From: Rhizophagus irregularis
Taxonomy: Eukaryota; Glomeromycota; Glomeromycetes; Glomerales; Glomeraceae
Length of the DNA: 64,000 nucleotides
Direction of reading: 5' to 3'
NCBI RefSeq assembly: GCF_026210795.1
Contig: NC_089450.1
Span: 1,364,001-1,428,000 of the forward strand
In this document: positions 1 to 13,387 of the stretch, piece by piece
Position numbering within the stretch: position 1 is the first letter of the stretch
How the letters are laid out: each line of letters opens with the position of its first letter
Made by a program: the position numbers and the translations under genes
The notes under the pieces: model-generated
Database searches by the model: none
Told to the model about the DNA's origin: nothing
What the model saw: only the letters and a program-made list of their open reading frames with translations

Positions 1-1943
1 ATATTACCCTTTTGAAATAAATAATCATCTATGCAATCCTGTACAAATCCAACAACATCCATTATGATCAATATAGAAGAAACAATGATCATAATCATCA
101 GTTTCATAGCTAAGAGGAGTATCATTTGTCAAGCATGATGACATTAATTGGACATGACTATATAAAAATAAAAGTCAGTTTTCATATAACTTATATTAGT
201 GTTGGTCTCCATAAATAGTTGTAAGTCCAAAAGTCAAATAAATATCATGGTTGTAAATTAGAATTACCATCTTTGAGCTAACCACAATAGTGTAGTATTT
301 ACAGCCAATTTACAGCTTACGTTTATAATATTATAATATTACAACCACTAAAGGTTGTAATTCAATATATAATAATCGTTACTTATGGCAACCAACCTTA
401 ACTTATATATTGATTGCAAAGTAAACAACAATATATACAGATCCCATCTTTGGCTTTTTGATATAAGATCTGAAAAGTTCATCATTGGCACTTGTACCTT
501 ATTTATTAATATTTGTTTTAAGTGATTGAATGCATTTTCAGAATTTTCTTTGGAACCTAGAAAAAAGCTCAAAAAGAGTGGATTTCGTCTGGTGATATAT
601 TCAATTTTTCCTTTTGTTTATCATTCATTAATGGCGATTTGGAATCATTTTTAATCCACCATTGTGACATTTCATCCTAAAGTATATATTACATTAATAC
701 ATAAAACATTCAAGCATAGAGAATTTAATTTGTCTTACCTTATCAAATCCTCCATAAAGTTCAATCCTTTTCTCATTAGTTTGTTTTACTTTAAGAAATT
801 TAAGACACAGTACCGATCTGTTATTTGCTGATGAACTCTTAATATAAAAATGATTTCTAGCTATTCGATTGAGGAATTCTATAATTTCAGTACTATTATG
901 ACTATCTAAAAAATTCATTTGACCTACAACTATGTACAGCGGTTCTGATTCCTCCTTACAGAACTTTTCTATTTCATTAAGCGTCTTACAGGTATAGATT
1001 TTGTTAAATTTGTAATTATTATTTTCATAGGCGAGATATAATGCAGATTTAACATAATCTACTGGATCAATAGCTAATTCATGGAAATCGGGAAGGTATA
1101 CTACGCGCTATCCAGTTCTAAGAAGAAACCATACTATCGTCGCAAGGATATGTGACTTCCCATACCCTATAGTGCCATAAATGAAGCATTTCATATAACC
1201 ATCCCCAAATACAAATTCTTTAATTATTTTTAAAACATCATCAAATGCCTTTCTTCCTATGTACCAAAATTTACCATCTTTAATAGAAAACCTCTCTACT
1301 GGTTCGTCATTGCCAAGGAATGGGAATGATAGTGAAATGAGAGTTTTAGAGTTTGAGTAAACTTCAGGATTCTCTGGAAGTTCCATTATGCTTTTCATAA
1401 TTTTTTGAGCACGAGCGAGTAAAAATTATCTCCGGAACTAAGAAATAATTATTTGTTAAAATATTTGATGTATTAGGTTTGTCAGACATTATAAACGCAC
1501 CTGTTAGTTTGCCTTTTTTTCGGTCTCGGTCTTCATTACCATCATCCAAATCCCATCTTCTTCCCTAATCGAAATAAAAAAATTATAGGACGTGAGATAA
1601 CGCGAATTTCTTGTTCGAGAGGTAAACAATTGGGAGACACTTACCAGTGGTGGCGGGCGGTATTTGAACGATTATGTGGATGTGTTTGCAGTGTGGCTTG
1701 TGCCAAAATGCTCTTTAATAGTATCGAAATCTTTCAACTCCACAGCTCCAAATTTTTGTACGATGTTATTAATTTCCCGCTTATTGGTTTCAGGAATATT
1801 GACTTTCCATAATATAAGTTGGTTTGCATCAAAAGTTTTAAACACGTTCTCCTTGCGGCTTCTTTGAGTTGTGAAATGTTTTCGATACTGTCGGTTTTGA
1901 TCGTAAAAGTATTGTCTTCACCCACAACGAAACAGCCTAACAT
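1..1943 (-). pseudogene. Broken Crinkler (CRN)-like effector gene, cut by the left window edge
   Basis: On the minus strand the start at 1943 opens a typical Crinkler header: a short ubiquitin-like region beginning MLGCFVVGEDNTF, continuing after a frame change with an LILWKVNIPETN motif. Further on come a DDGNEDRDRKK stretch, a P-loop (GTIGYGKSH, about 1150-1190) and the later AAA-like motifs ANNRS and a WW-containing DEMSQWWI segment. Two GT-AG introns can be placed: one with its donor near 1645, and one near 680-742 that joins the GGFDK and DEMSQWW segments. Family knowledge: Crinklers are modular proteins abundant in oomycetes and Glomeromycotina. This copy looks dead. Reading-frame breaks occur near 1850, 1690, 1415 and 612, and an in-frame TAG lies near 1104-1106. 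The C-terminal part continues past base 1. The family call is firm; its past function is unknown. Confidence 0.82.
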
Positions 1944-2398
1944 GATGTCAGTATATCTGCAAACGCGAAAATAGAGTTAAAACAGGGATTAAAACAGATT
2001 TTTCAGTAAAGACCTTGTTGGAGAACTATCTAGAGGGCTATTTAACGGGCCTTTCATTCCATTCATTTTTGTCCCACTGCATGCACGTTGTCGATCCTAT
2101 TCATGATGTATTGTAAAATACATATGTTCACGTGACGCCGTGACGGGTCAAGATTCGTATATTTATATATATTTTTAAGTTTTTTAATATATTATATTAA
2201 TTTTATTTTTGATAGTAATTTTTTAATTTTTTATAACTTAAGTAGGATTAGAAAAATTTATACAGTATTATATTTAATATGAATATTAAAATCAATTATT
2301 TTAAGTTTAATTTAAATAATATTATAACTATAAAAATTGAAATCAAATCATTTTAAGTATAATCTATTATCATTTAAGAATTAGCTTTTTAAGATATT
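1944..2398. other. Intergenic spacer
   Basis: This is AT-rich spacer between the start of the Crinkler pseudogene and the 3' end of the Pol I subunit gene. No ORF, RNA gene or clear repeat was seen. A short GC-richer patch at 2090-2155 contains a CACGTGACGCCGTGACG stretch whose role is unclear. Confidence 0.6.
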
Positions 2399-5300
2399 TT
2401 AAGACTTGAATGGAATTCTGACTTCAAAAGATCCAGTTCCACCTTGAACAACTTTGCCTAATACTAATCTTGCTGATGGTGATTCCAATAAATCAGTATC
2501 ACCATGAAGGGTAGCTTGTGTTAAAAAAGAACATGTACTTTCAAAACTCATCTTTAATAAAGGAGATGTACTTGTATCTAAGCCAATCCTATTAAATGGT
2601 TTGAATTTTCCTTCAAATGTCTATTTTATTAATTAAAATAAATATTAATAATTTTAGATAGATCAATTTAATCAAATAAAAATTATTTTATTACCATATA
2701 GTCAGCAACCAAAGTCACATGTTTGGGATGTACATTGATGCCATATGCTGCAAATACAGCTGAAATCTCTTTTACAATGGCTGCTCTTGCTGCTTCAACA
2801 CCATAAGTATTGAGGATAGCTACTATATCATTAGAATAAATATTGTTTAAATCTATTATATCATCATATTTCCAAATGCTATAGAAATTAACACCTTCCG
2901 TAGCAATAGTTTTCTATCAATTTAAATATTAGATTAGCCCAAATCCCAGTCAAAACTCTAGATAAAAATATACATAAAACTCACTGAAGTATCATTGCCA
3001 GTCTCATTTGCAATAGGATAACATTTTGAAATACCGCTAATTTCGCGTATAACAGACTTTTTACTTGCAGCTTCAGCCATACCTAGTATTATCAATTTTT
3101 TAGTACTAGGTGGAAACTAGATTATGATGAAAACAATAAAATAAATTTATGTTTTTGTTAGAATATTAAATAATAGATACATTTTAAATTACCTCCAATT
3201 CAATTTCACACCAGCCATCATTCTCATTATCGAACCGATAATCAGTAACATAATTTGAATTTATTATAATTCTGTCACGTCTATCTCTTAACCCATCTGC
3301 AGCTTTATTACTTCTCTGTGAGCGATTTAACGTACTTATGTCATCATCATTTATATCATCTAATTTAGGCTGCTGTTGTTCATTATTTTCATCATCTTCA
3401 AAATCTTCATCAGTAGATGCTTTTTGTGTTTGTCGGATAACCTCCAAATCATCCTCATCCGGTGCATCATACGTAGCATGTTGTCGAGTTCTCAAGCGTA
3501 CCTTGTCATTCGTTGCATCGTCATCATTATCATCCGAATCTGGAAAATACATATGTTGGACATTTTGCGAAATAAAATGATGGTAAAAAATTAATTTGAA
3601 TATATACCATTTCCACCTGTATTTCGAATTGGCGCACTTTCATCAAATGTTTCACTTCTTAGTTCTTTTGATTTTTTGAGCGGCTTTCCAATATCAAACT
3701 CATAAACTTCTAATGATTCGAAAAAAACATTAACAATATTTAATGATTCAAAAAATCCAAAAAAATAATAAAATTTTTTTACTAACCAGCTGTATCATTC
3801 TTACCAATAGCAGATTTGACTTCTTTCTTTATGAATGATTCTAAATGTCTAATAAAGTTTAATTCTATAGCATCTTCAATGTTCCTTGGCACAATATTAA
3901 ATTCTTCTTCGTATTCATGTTTTGGGTAGAATTTCATATGAATTGTGTACATTTTTTTACGTATTGTTGTTGAATCAGCATCTCTCCGTGCAATTTGTTC
4001 ATATACTGTCATTTGTTCTATAACTTCGGCAAGATTTAATTTGCTAATTTCCTGGCAGAATTTCTCAGCTTCTTCATTGGAAACATGATTTCGCAAAGGT
4101 AATGTCATCACGGGCGTTTTGATATCAGCTGAAGCCGTCATTATAATTTCACGAAGACGAGGTATACCAAGAGTAACGTTTTTTGCACCGAAACCAGCAA
4201 AATGAAAAGTATTTAAAGTCATCTGAGTTGAAGGTTCTCCAATACCTTGAGCGGCTAACAATCCAACTGCTTCGCCAGGTTCAACCAGGCTGTGTAAATA
4301 TTTAAGGTGCATGAGCTTTACAAATGCCGGCCTGGTTAACGAGTTTTCTTTGTTAGATTTGTCAAGAAGTTTATCAGGATTCTCTTTCGAATACTTAATA
4401 TAAAAATAATTATTAATCCACTTTGGAATTTAATGTTATAAATAGAAAAATAACCTTGAAACAATATGAATACCTTTTCTAATGCGTTATGAAAAGTCTC
4501 AGAGACAGAACCCAAATATCTGCTCGGGGAATATATAGATAATGCCGGATCATATGTCATAGGCTTCTTTGTAGCTTTTTTTGCATGAATAGAAGCTTCC
4601 GACATGTTAAATAATGAAGGTGCTTTGGCAACATCATACTTTTGTATAAGTGCTTTATAATTTTCAGCATTAAATTGAAATTTGTTAAGATGCTTCTGCT
4701 TGACAATATCAAGTGAGTCTTCTCCGTAATGAAATTGAATCACGGAGCCGTCTATATCTCTAACCGTATGATCATAGTGTACACGTAATCCTTCTAAATG
4801 TTTAATTAGACACCTTTGAAGATATCCTGAACGACTAGTCTTTACAGCTGTATCTATAAGCCCTTCACGACCAGCCATACAATGGTAAAAATATTCCTTA
4901 AATAAAAATTTGTTAATCGATTATTAAACGGAATATGTTATAATTTGTCTTTATGTAATACCTGAGGCTTAATCCCGGTCAAGAAACGATCTCCAATAAA
5001 CCCTCCCGCGCGTGCGGAAGGATCATAAGGCTGAAATGATGGAAGTGTTTTGCCACTTACCATCACTGGTACACGACGACCTTCTAATTCTTGTTGACCT
5101 GCAAGTCATAAATTTCAGTGGTTATCTCTTTTTCTAAACATGTACTAAAAATATTCTTACCCAAACAACAAGAAATTTGTGACACGTTTACGCTGGTTCC
5201 CTTTGCGCCGGATATCGTCATCATTTGCATGTTATTATACGGAAAAACTTTTAACTATTTAAGGAAAGTTTTATTATAGAAAGTTCTTAATAATCAGCGC

Positions 5301-8300
5301 AAAAATACAATAACGAATTAAGGAGAAATTACCAATCCTTTCGGAATACATGTGTTAACAATCGATGTCCTCAACATATTCACTTTGGATTTCATGACAG
5401 CGTCTAATCCCCGATGCTTTTCAGTATCTCGCAATACTTCTTCCATCATATCTTTAAAATCTATAAAATTTTGCATTGTAATGAATAAAATTATTAATAT
5501 AGGAAAATAAACTATTAAATTTAACGGAAACTTTTGAACCTTTGTCAACATTTGGTAATTCAGCAACATGATTCATTCCAACATATTCGAATGCAGTCCG
5601 TTTTCCAATGTTTCTATTATTCTCCATTAATAGTCTCCTTTCTTCATCTCCTTCAGGAGTTAGATGCAAATCATCCAAACGGCAAGAAAATCCACATCTT
5701 TGTACATAAGCCGTAAACATTCTTCCTAATATACTTAGGAATTGTCCCGCGATATCCGCAGAGTATAATTCATAACAAGAATGAACCAAACCAAATGCAG
5801 TAGCACCAAATTGGGATTTATCAAGTACGCCTGTTAAATGTTCACCGTCCATGAATATGACTGTGTCTTCTTCAGATGCACTCCATCCCCAATATCCAGC
5901 TGAAATTTTGTTTTTCGATTTCAAATTAAGAGGTACGCGACCTCTTGTCAAATTCATTAATATTGTTGTTATCTATAGAAGAAATTGTTAATCAGTTGAA
6001 ATAAGTTGTTTTAACTCGAAAATTTTATATCACGAATTCCATATTACAATTCATACAACTTGTTTGCCAGTCCATAATGGCTTTGGTTTATATATAGCTG
6101 GTGGTATGGTCAAAACTCTTCTTGCATCGCAGGGATCCGGCCTTAATGCCGCATATACAATCTGCTGGTAATCACCCTTAATGAAGAAAGTGTCTTTGCA
6201 AGTCATCCATAGACCTGTAACCACATGATCTTGGATCAAACCTCTCAAAGGATTACCAGCTGTAGGCCCAATATATTGTTGATTCGTATTTCCAATAATC
6301 ATAGCCTCAGCTCGAGCAATTTCATTCTGAGGAAAATGCATATTCATTTCGTCACCATCAAAATCTGCATTATAAGCATTGCAGTTTGCGTAATGCATTC
6401 TGATCGTCATTTCTCCCCTCAAAATACGAGCTTTATGAGCCATGATTGAAGGTTTGTGAAGAGTAGGTTGCCGATTTAAAAGCAACATATCACCATTACG
6501 AAGATGACGAAAAACTTTTTTATTCACATTTGATTTAATATTGTATTGTGTAAAAGGTGATTTAAAAGCATTTTCTCTAACCAACTGTTCACTTAGAGCA
6601 ATACGGGATTCCAATGGTAAACTAGCTAAATTTACTATAGTGCCATCTTCATGTTGTACGTGTGTAGCACCTGGCCATATATCAGGTCCATTGATAACAG
6701 CATTAGTCATATCTTTAAGGTTATATTCGGTCACAGGCTCCGGATAAGTGAGTTTTTTGGCAAATCTTAAAGGAACCTAAAAAATATTAGCATCAAGTTA
6801 TTTTCATCAAATTTTATGGATAGATGATCCAAATTATTACAAATATTGATACATGCCCCTATTTCATCTGTGTCCACATAAGGATCTGGAGAGATAACAG
6901 AGCGTGCTGCGTAATTAACACGTTTACCCTGTATATAATTAATGATTTTTAATGATTTTTAATGATTTGCTGCGATTTAATTTACTTACCATTAAATGTT
7001 TACGGAATAGCCCCTCCTTTTTTTCCAATATTTGCTTGATACCCGCAGCTGCTTGTTTTCCATATGCAGTTGGTATATTTCCTTTGGTATTATCCATCAA
7101 ACCATTTACGGCATCCTGCAAATCTATCCAAGTTTTCATTAAGCTATTTATGATCTCCTGATGGTCTTCCGCAGTTTGACTTTCAGGAGTTTTACTCTTA
7201 TTCATCTTTGCAGCGTAGTTGAGAAATTCCTGCCGTGCATTCAAAATCCTTGTTAAATGCTCATTTTGTGGATTCTCCATTGTCTTATCATTAACAACAT
7301 TAGCAGGTCGAAACCGTGTTGGAGGAACCGCAATAACGTCTATAAAAAATATATTCGAACCGATAACCTTCTGGGATTTATGACGAGAACTTATAACATC
7401 TGATATGATCCCCTGTGCGGAATATAACAATGTGCATAATTCCGACTCATTCGCAAAAAGCTTATGAAAATGATCACGCAAAGCTTCAGGGGTAATAAAT
7501 TCATTGCCGCTTTTTGAAATCGGTACATTATTATTAATTTCGCTATTTGCACGTTGTGCGTCTTGTTGCTCTCTTTCTGACATTTTTTCTTCTGTTTGTG
7601 AATCTAAAGGTTTTCTCTTTGATCTTATATTTTGGTATTTTATAGATAATTGCTTTCGAAATATTTTGGAATATCCTTCTTTTTTAAATGATGCAGCAAG
7701 TCTATATTAAAAAAGACGTAAATATCGAACCAATAAATGTAATGTTGAGGTATATGAACACTAATTTTAACTTACGAGTCGCAATGTCCACATTGCTTAA
7801 TCTTAGAACAAGCGGATAAAAATTCTGTCATTATCTTTTTCCTTTCTGCAATTATAGCCGTAAGCTTATATTTTTTTTTGTCTCCTTTCTTTAAGCTCAT
7901 ATTCACGAATTGATCTTTTTTTCAAAAAATAATAAATAAATAAATAAAAAGAATCCTCATTTATTTAATAATCTTACAGGAATACATACCAAGAGCATTG
8001 ATATTTTCTTTGATTGATTCCGAACCAGACATATCTGATTCATTATCATTACCGCAATCACCATCATTAGATAAAAAATCATTGATACCAATTCCATCTA
8101 CCCTTTGTGATTCCAAAAGTAACCCATGTTTTAACAATTTTAATTTGGCAATGTATCGGACCGTCTAGTAAAATATCAATTGGGAAAATATGTTATTTCG
8201 GGAAAAGAAAGATAATAATAATATTTCTATTTACCTGAGACAAATTAAGTTTAAAATGGTGACATTCAAGACATATAGAACGCAGCAATGCAAGACTATG

Positions 8301-8690
8301 AGCAAAAAATAAAGGATTATATACGGGAACAGGTAACTCTATATGTCCAAAATGACCAGGGCAGCGGTAAAAATCAAGATTACACGTCCCGCAACTAACA
8401 TCCAATATAAAAAGAAAAGATAATAATGGGACAATAATTTATAATTACTGATAAATTCGTAAAGTAACGGGAATTTCAATAATATGTAAAATATTTGATC
8501 CATACAAAGTGCTATGAGTGAATGGTCCTAAAGCAGGATCATATAACCCGCCTTCGTTAGGAATACCAACTGCGTCAAATATAACGGGATTAAATATTTC
8601 TTTGACAGACAATTTTTTTATTTCTTCTGACGTATAACAGGAGAACGACGCCGTCTTGACTTCATTACCGAGTGGATGTGAGATATTCAT
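2399..8690 (-). CDS. RPA190: DNA-directed RNA polymerase I largest subunit (RPA190/POLR1A), about 15 introns
   Basis: This is the catalytic beta'-like subunit of RNA polymerase I, which makes the large rRNA precursor in the nucleolus. The protein starts [11 protein letters not shown] at 8690. It has the N-terminal zinc-binding clamp (CGTC...[11 protein letters not shown], 8400-8330) and a second cysteine cluster ([10 protein letters not shown]). The [16 protein letters not shown] segment is at 6935-6870, followed by [13 protein letters not shown]. The invariant metal-binding site [10 protein letters not shown] (6342-6371) is intact. The trigger-loop region ([18 protein letters not shown]) lies at 4245-4185. 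An acidic insertion (3550-3330) is usual in the Pol I jaw. The protein ends EVRIPFKS with TAA at 2399-2401. Roughly 1,700 residues, as expected for the family. Exons join in frame through short introns, one of which appears to use a GC donor (6777-6856). No disabling change was seen. It is divergently paired with the nucleoporin gene. Confidence 0.97.
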
Positions 8691-8998
8691 TTTGTGTAAA
8701 ACAAGTTAATCATTAGATTATAAAGAGGATGAATTTTCTTATTTCTTTAATCGATAGATTATCAGAATAAAAAATGACAATCGGTATCACAGATCACATT
8801 GTCTGTATGTTGTTAATCAAATTACACAATTAACCAATTTTGGTAAAGTAGAGTTCCTTTAATTGAAGGTTTCTTTGAAAAGGGTTTCAGTTTCCAGACG
8901 TTTTTAATAAAACTGTGGATTGTTGAGAAATCTTTGTTAAAGTACATTAATAATATTAGTTACAAGAAAAAAAAAAGTTTTTTATTATAGATCTTACT
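8691..8998. promoter_or_regulatory. Shared upstream region between RPA190 and the nucleoporin gene
   Basis: The two start codons lie 308 bp apart and point away from each other, so both promoters must sit here or overlap the 5' leaders. The sequence is AT-rich, with a poly-A run just before the plus-strand start (about 8968-8977). No specific binding site could be assigned. Confidence 0.55.
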
Positions 8999-11749
8999 AT
9001 GGACACAAGTTTAAACATAAATAATAGGGGACAGCAGTTTGAACTACAATTTCCACCAATTGATCCAAGTACTTATGAGAGTCAAAATGGCTACTCCGAC
9101 GCTGGCCCTACTCGAATTCGTAGATCGCGGCTGCACACAACTACTCCTTATTCAAGGAACAACAACAGCAACAATTTTTCCGCACAGGCTGACGATACAT
9201 CAAAGGACTGGCTGCGTGCACTAATAAATAAGATATTACCGAGTTTTATGAGTAAGATTCTTGGATTGACTGGTTCTCGAAGGGATGATCGAAGAGTTGA
9301 AACAGCACTTGGTCAGATAAACGATAATGAAATGGATATAGACCAGCAACATCAAGACGGTATCCAAGGAAGATTAGTGCAAAGCAATAGAATATTCATG
9401 GAATCAGTTCAATCAACAATTAATGCAAATGGCTTATCCTCGAGAAGTCGTCGTAGATCGGAAATGACACAGAACAATGCTATTAAGCGTAAAAGATCCG
9501 AGACTTCTATAGAAGTCGTGGAAGAAAATCTTCGACGACAAGCGCAAATCGAAGATCAAAATCATAAGCCAGATTTGAAAGAACTTTATTATAAAAATAT
9601 TGATCCAAATTGGTATAAACCTTTCAAGAACAATCCAGATAATTATCCCAAATTTTCTTCTTCTTCGAGGGTGACATCAGATACGTATGGTCCTGATCAA
9701 AATTTAAATCTTTCAAAAGAATCGCCCCCTCTTAAAAAATTTAAACCATCTGTCATTCCTACTTCACATTGGTTTGATTATTATCCACAAAAAGATGAGG
9801 ATATGATTGATAAAAGAAGAACCGAGAATATTGTAGAAAAGAGAAAGGCCGAAGAAAAAACTATTGAAAAAGAAAAGGCATTGCATAAAAGTAAAAAGGG
9901 TAAAAAAAAGGCAGCCGATATAAAATTTGAAAATGGAAAAGAGAAATCAGGGACATCAACTTCCCCAATCCGTATTAGTCCATTAAAGGATCAAAATTAT
10001 TTTGCTATCAACACTCAAACACCAGTTTTAGGTAAGAAAGAAGGTAATTATCGAATCCAATACTTTCGTTTTTTGTGTTAAAATCCATTTCTAATTTAAT
10101 AATATTTTATTATAGCATCTTCAGTTGATAATAGGTCACAGATACCATCAACTATTGTTAGTCCTTCAAAAATATCTATTCCAACGGATGAGAAATTAAA
10201 GAGCATAATAACAACCCCAGATACAACTGCACAGAATACAAAATCTCCATCCTCTATGGAATCTGTTGTGTATACTCACGAAAATAAAGAGTCAAGTTTA
10301 GAACAAGCACCTGTGAATGGCACTTTTGCGAATCTTGCGGAAAATAAAAATCAATCAACAAGTATTGGCAATAATGGTAGTTTGTTCTCTTTCCAGAAGA
10401 ATCAGCCTTTAGTATCCGATCTTAGTAATGACGTATTAGGTGATAATTCAACTTCAACTTCATTGATTATTGGTGAAAAAAATGATGGACAAACGCCCGC
10501 GCCTTTATCTATTGAACCTAATAAAGTTATTGAACCTAGTAAAGTTATTGAGCCTAATAAAGTTATTGAGCCTATTGATAAGAAACCTCCACAAGAAAAA
10601 ATTGAATCAACCTCTTTAGCTACCGAACAGGATAACATTGATGACAACAGTTTACCTAAAGATAATCAGTCTCTATTGTCACCTTTCACCACTCTAACTT
10701 CCAATAATAGTGCTACACTTAATAATACGTTTTCTCCATCATCACTTTTCGGCAACTTGAAGGATCAATCACCTGTATCTATTACAATGGACACTCACCT
10801 CTCAAATGACTATACAGATGATGAAAAGGGAAAAAGGGAAAGTTCTAAGACACTTATTTCTCAACCACAAGATAATAATAATACAAATTCTGAGGCTCAA
10901 TTAAAAAAGAGTGATCAGGAAGCTACAACGACAAAGTTTTCATTTTTACCTGTAACAGCGAGTAAACCTGATTCGCCATTTTCTTCAGTCTTTACTTCAA
11001 CGAATGTTCCCACATCTGCATCAACTTCTGGTCCATCTTTTTCTTTTGGTTCATCCGCTTTTAATGGAATTTTTTCAAATGATAGTAATAATAATATTGA
11101 AAAGTCAGATAAGATGGACAGGTCTTCTAAATCACGCAGACTTTATAGCTCGTCCATGAATAATCGTAACAAAAGAAATAAGCGCGCTTCTGGAGCTTCT
11201 GTAACTAATTCAGTTTCCCCATTTGGTTCAGGAATTGAGAGCGCATCATCTCAGCCGCCGTGGACTAACGGAGGAATTCAAACACATCAAACACCAACGC
11301 CATCATCATCTATGTTTAATAATAGTACACCGGTATCAACACCTTCGTTTAGTAGTAGTGTGTTTCCAAATCCTACTCCTCCATCCACTACAGCTTTTGG
11401 TTTTGGAACAAGTGCAATCACACCTGCATCTGCTGAGTTCACGAGTTCTGCAACAACTATGGTAAATTTCTTTGCTTCCCAAAATTCTACCGCACCTGCT
11501 GGGTTTGGAATGAGCTCAGTAACTACTACTAACTTCAACAATCCGACAATGCAAAATGGTCAGCCGAATAACAGCTTTCTCCAACCGGGTCAACAAGGAT
11601 TTAATTTTAATTTCAATAGTAATAATAGTAATGAACTTAATAATCCAGCAAATGGTAGCGCTTTTAGCTTTTCAGATGGAAAATCAGTTCATCTACCTTC
11701 TCAACCTAGGAGAAGAATCAAAATGCCTCGTAGTAGAAAGCAACAATAA
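8999..11749 (+). CDS. FG-repeat nucleoporin, Nup153/Nup1-like nuclear-basket type
   Basis: Two exons are seen. Exon 1 is 8999-10031, the intron 10032-10115 (GTAAG...TATAG), and exon 2 runs 10116-11749. The frames agree and give about 888 residues. Near residues 64-80 the sequence WLRALINKILPSFMSKIL can form an amphipathic helix, like the membrane-binding helices of basket nucleoporins. The middle is charged and low in complexity, with lysine-rich KKGKKK motifs and a run of three or four near-identical EP(N/S)KVI units (about 10515-10570). The C-terminal third is Ser/Thr/Asn-rich with scattered FG motifs (SFSFGSS, FGFGTS, GFGMSS). The protein ends in a basic tail (RRRIKMPRSRKQQ) that recalls the basic ends of Nup153 and Pom121. 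Inference: a nuclear-pore basket protein that binds importins. The exact orthologue (Nup1, Nup60 or Nup153) is uncertain. Confidence 0.8.
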
Positions 11750-13387
11750 TGATTTAAATTATTTTGGTTTAAGTGATGATAAATCAATAAAACACTAACG
11801 AATGGCTTGATTAAAATAATGTAATTGTCAGCCATGAGATGATAATAATAGATTAATAGCAAACAAAAAAAAAATTTCTCAAGTATGTGGATATACAATA
11901 TATACACATATTTAACTAATGTTACAACTTGGACATTATACTTTATTCTGGGATAGTTTAATCTCCGAGTAAATTGGAAATACCGATTTTACCAAAAAAG
12001 TTTATGGCATCAACAATTGTGTATGAAAAGTCTTTATAAGTACCTATTTTCAAGTAGGTTATTCAATCAAATAAAGTCTTTTTGTACGTATTATTAGCAA
12101 TTCATGATTATTACTAATTATACTTTAAGTTTTAACTGTTATCAGACTTTTAAATCTCAAAAAAGACTCCATTTTTGCAACAATCACACGGGGATTATAA
12201 AACTAATTAGTTAATTAATTTATTTATAAATATATGTATATATGTATATATATCATATATTTATATAAATTTTAGCTAATAAGCGTAATAAGGAAATCAA
12301 CTAATAAACATTTAAAAAAAGCAATAGAATTTTTAAAAACTATTAATTCTCTATATTTAATTAGATATATCAAGTTACAGTTAAAAATATAATGAAAGGA
12401 TTAAAGGTAATTAAAAGAATTAACATAGTTTACTTCTTTATCTTTTAGTAATTTTATTAAATATTTTACCAAAAAAAAATTTTTTTTCAATATTAGTATT
12501 TTTAATATTCTAAACTTTTTATTTTCAAGTCGAATTTTTTTCATATTTTTTAATAAATAGCAAAGTACTATATGAAAATACTTTTAGAGAGTAAACAAAA
12601 AATAAAGTTATCACCGCTGGTACTAGAATTTGGGTAGAATTTTGGACAGAATTAAAAATGTCATGAAACTCCGCCCATAAATATTTACTAATGCTGGTGC
12701 GGTGAAAATCACCTGCGGTGAGATTTAGCAATGCCCAAAAAAAAATGTCCTTAACGTACGCACCGTGCGTAAGTACATCCTACCAGAGTTTAGGAGTTAT
12801 GCACTTGCACGTGATAACGCTAAACTTAACTCCGGCCAGTGCGTACGTTAATATCGTACACATGATGACATGATGCGTAAGTCATCAAGTATATGCATTT
12901 AATAACTTAGCTAGACTAATCTAATACTTTGGATTTTAAATATATTTAGTATTCATTTTATTCTTCCATTCTTCCAAAAATAAGCAATTCTCAAAAAATA
13001 AATAATGGCCAGGATATACTGTAATCTCTTATTTTCGAAGTTATAAAATGAACCGGAGTTTAAAGAATCTGCGCATTGCTCATATATAAAAAATATAGAA
13101 AATATGCGTACGGCAGCAAGGACAGCAAATTCCGCAAAATTATGACGCACATGCTGATCATTTGCTGATTATTTCCAACTGTAATATACTGCGCCTTCTC
13201 GCTGACTAGGTATAACTTTCAAGATTGTTTATTTTCGACTATAAAACTAGATCGTTAATTTTTTGATCACTAGTCAAAAAAAAAAATCCTCTTCTTAAAA
13301 GTATATACTTAATTTTATAGTGTATACTCCGGTGAAGTTATTTAAAGATTGATCGCATGAACAGTAAACCTTTTTTTTATTCTTACC
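11750..13387. other. Intergenic region with transposon remnants
   Basis: AT-rich, with no convincing gene. At 12705-12735 there is a GGTGAGATTTAGCAATGCCC end. It resembles, in inverted form, the terminal sequence of the hAT element at 52622-61709, so this may be the end of a related degenerate element. A small inverted repeat (12751-12851) is listed separately. The short minus-strand ORFs here have no recognisable motifs. Confidence 0.55.
12751..12851. repeat. Short inverted repeat, about 101 bp
   Basis: TTAACGTACGCAC at 12751-12763 is matched exactly in inverted orientation by GTGCGTACGTTAA at 12839-12851. The interior is GC-richer than its surroundings. It could be a tiny MITE or a hairpin; no target duplication was seen. 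Confidence 0.5.

Noticed and set aside
10402-10647. Minus-strand ORF with repeated LLGSIT units
   Set aside because: It is the reverse reading of the KVIEP repeat of the nucleoporin gene.
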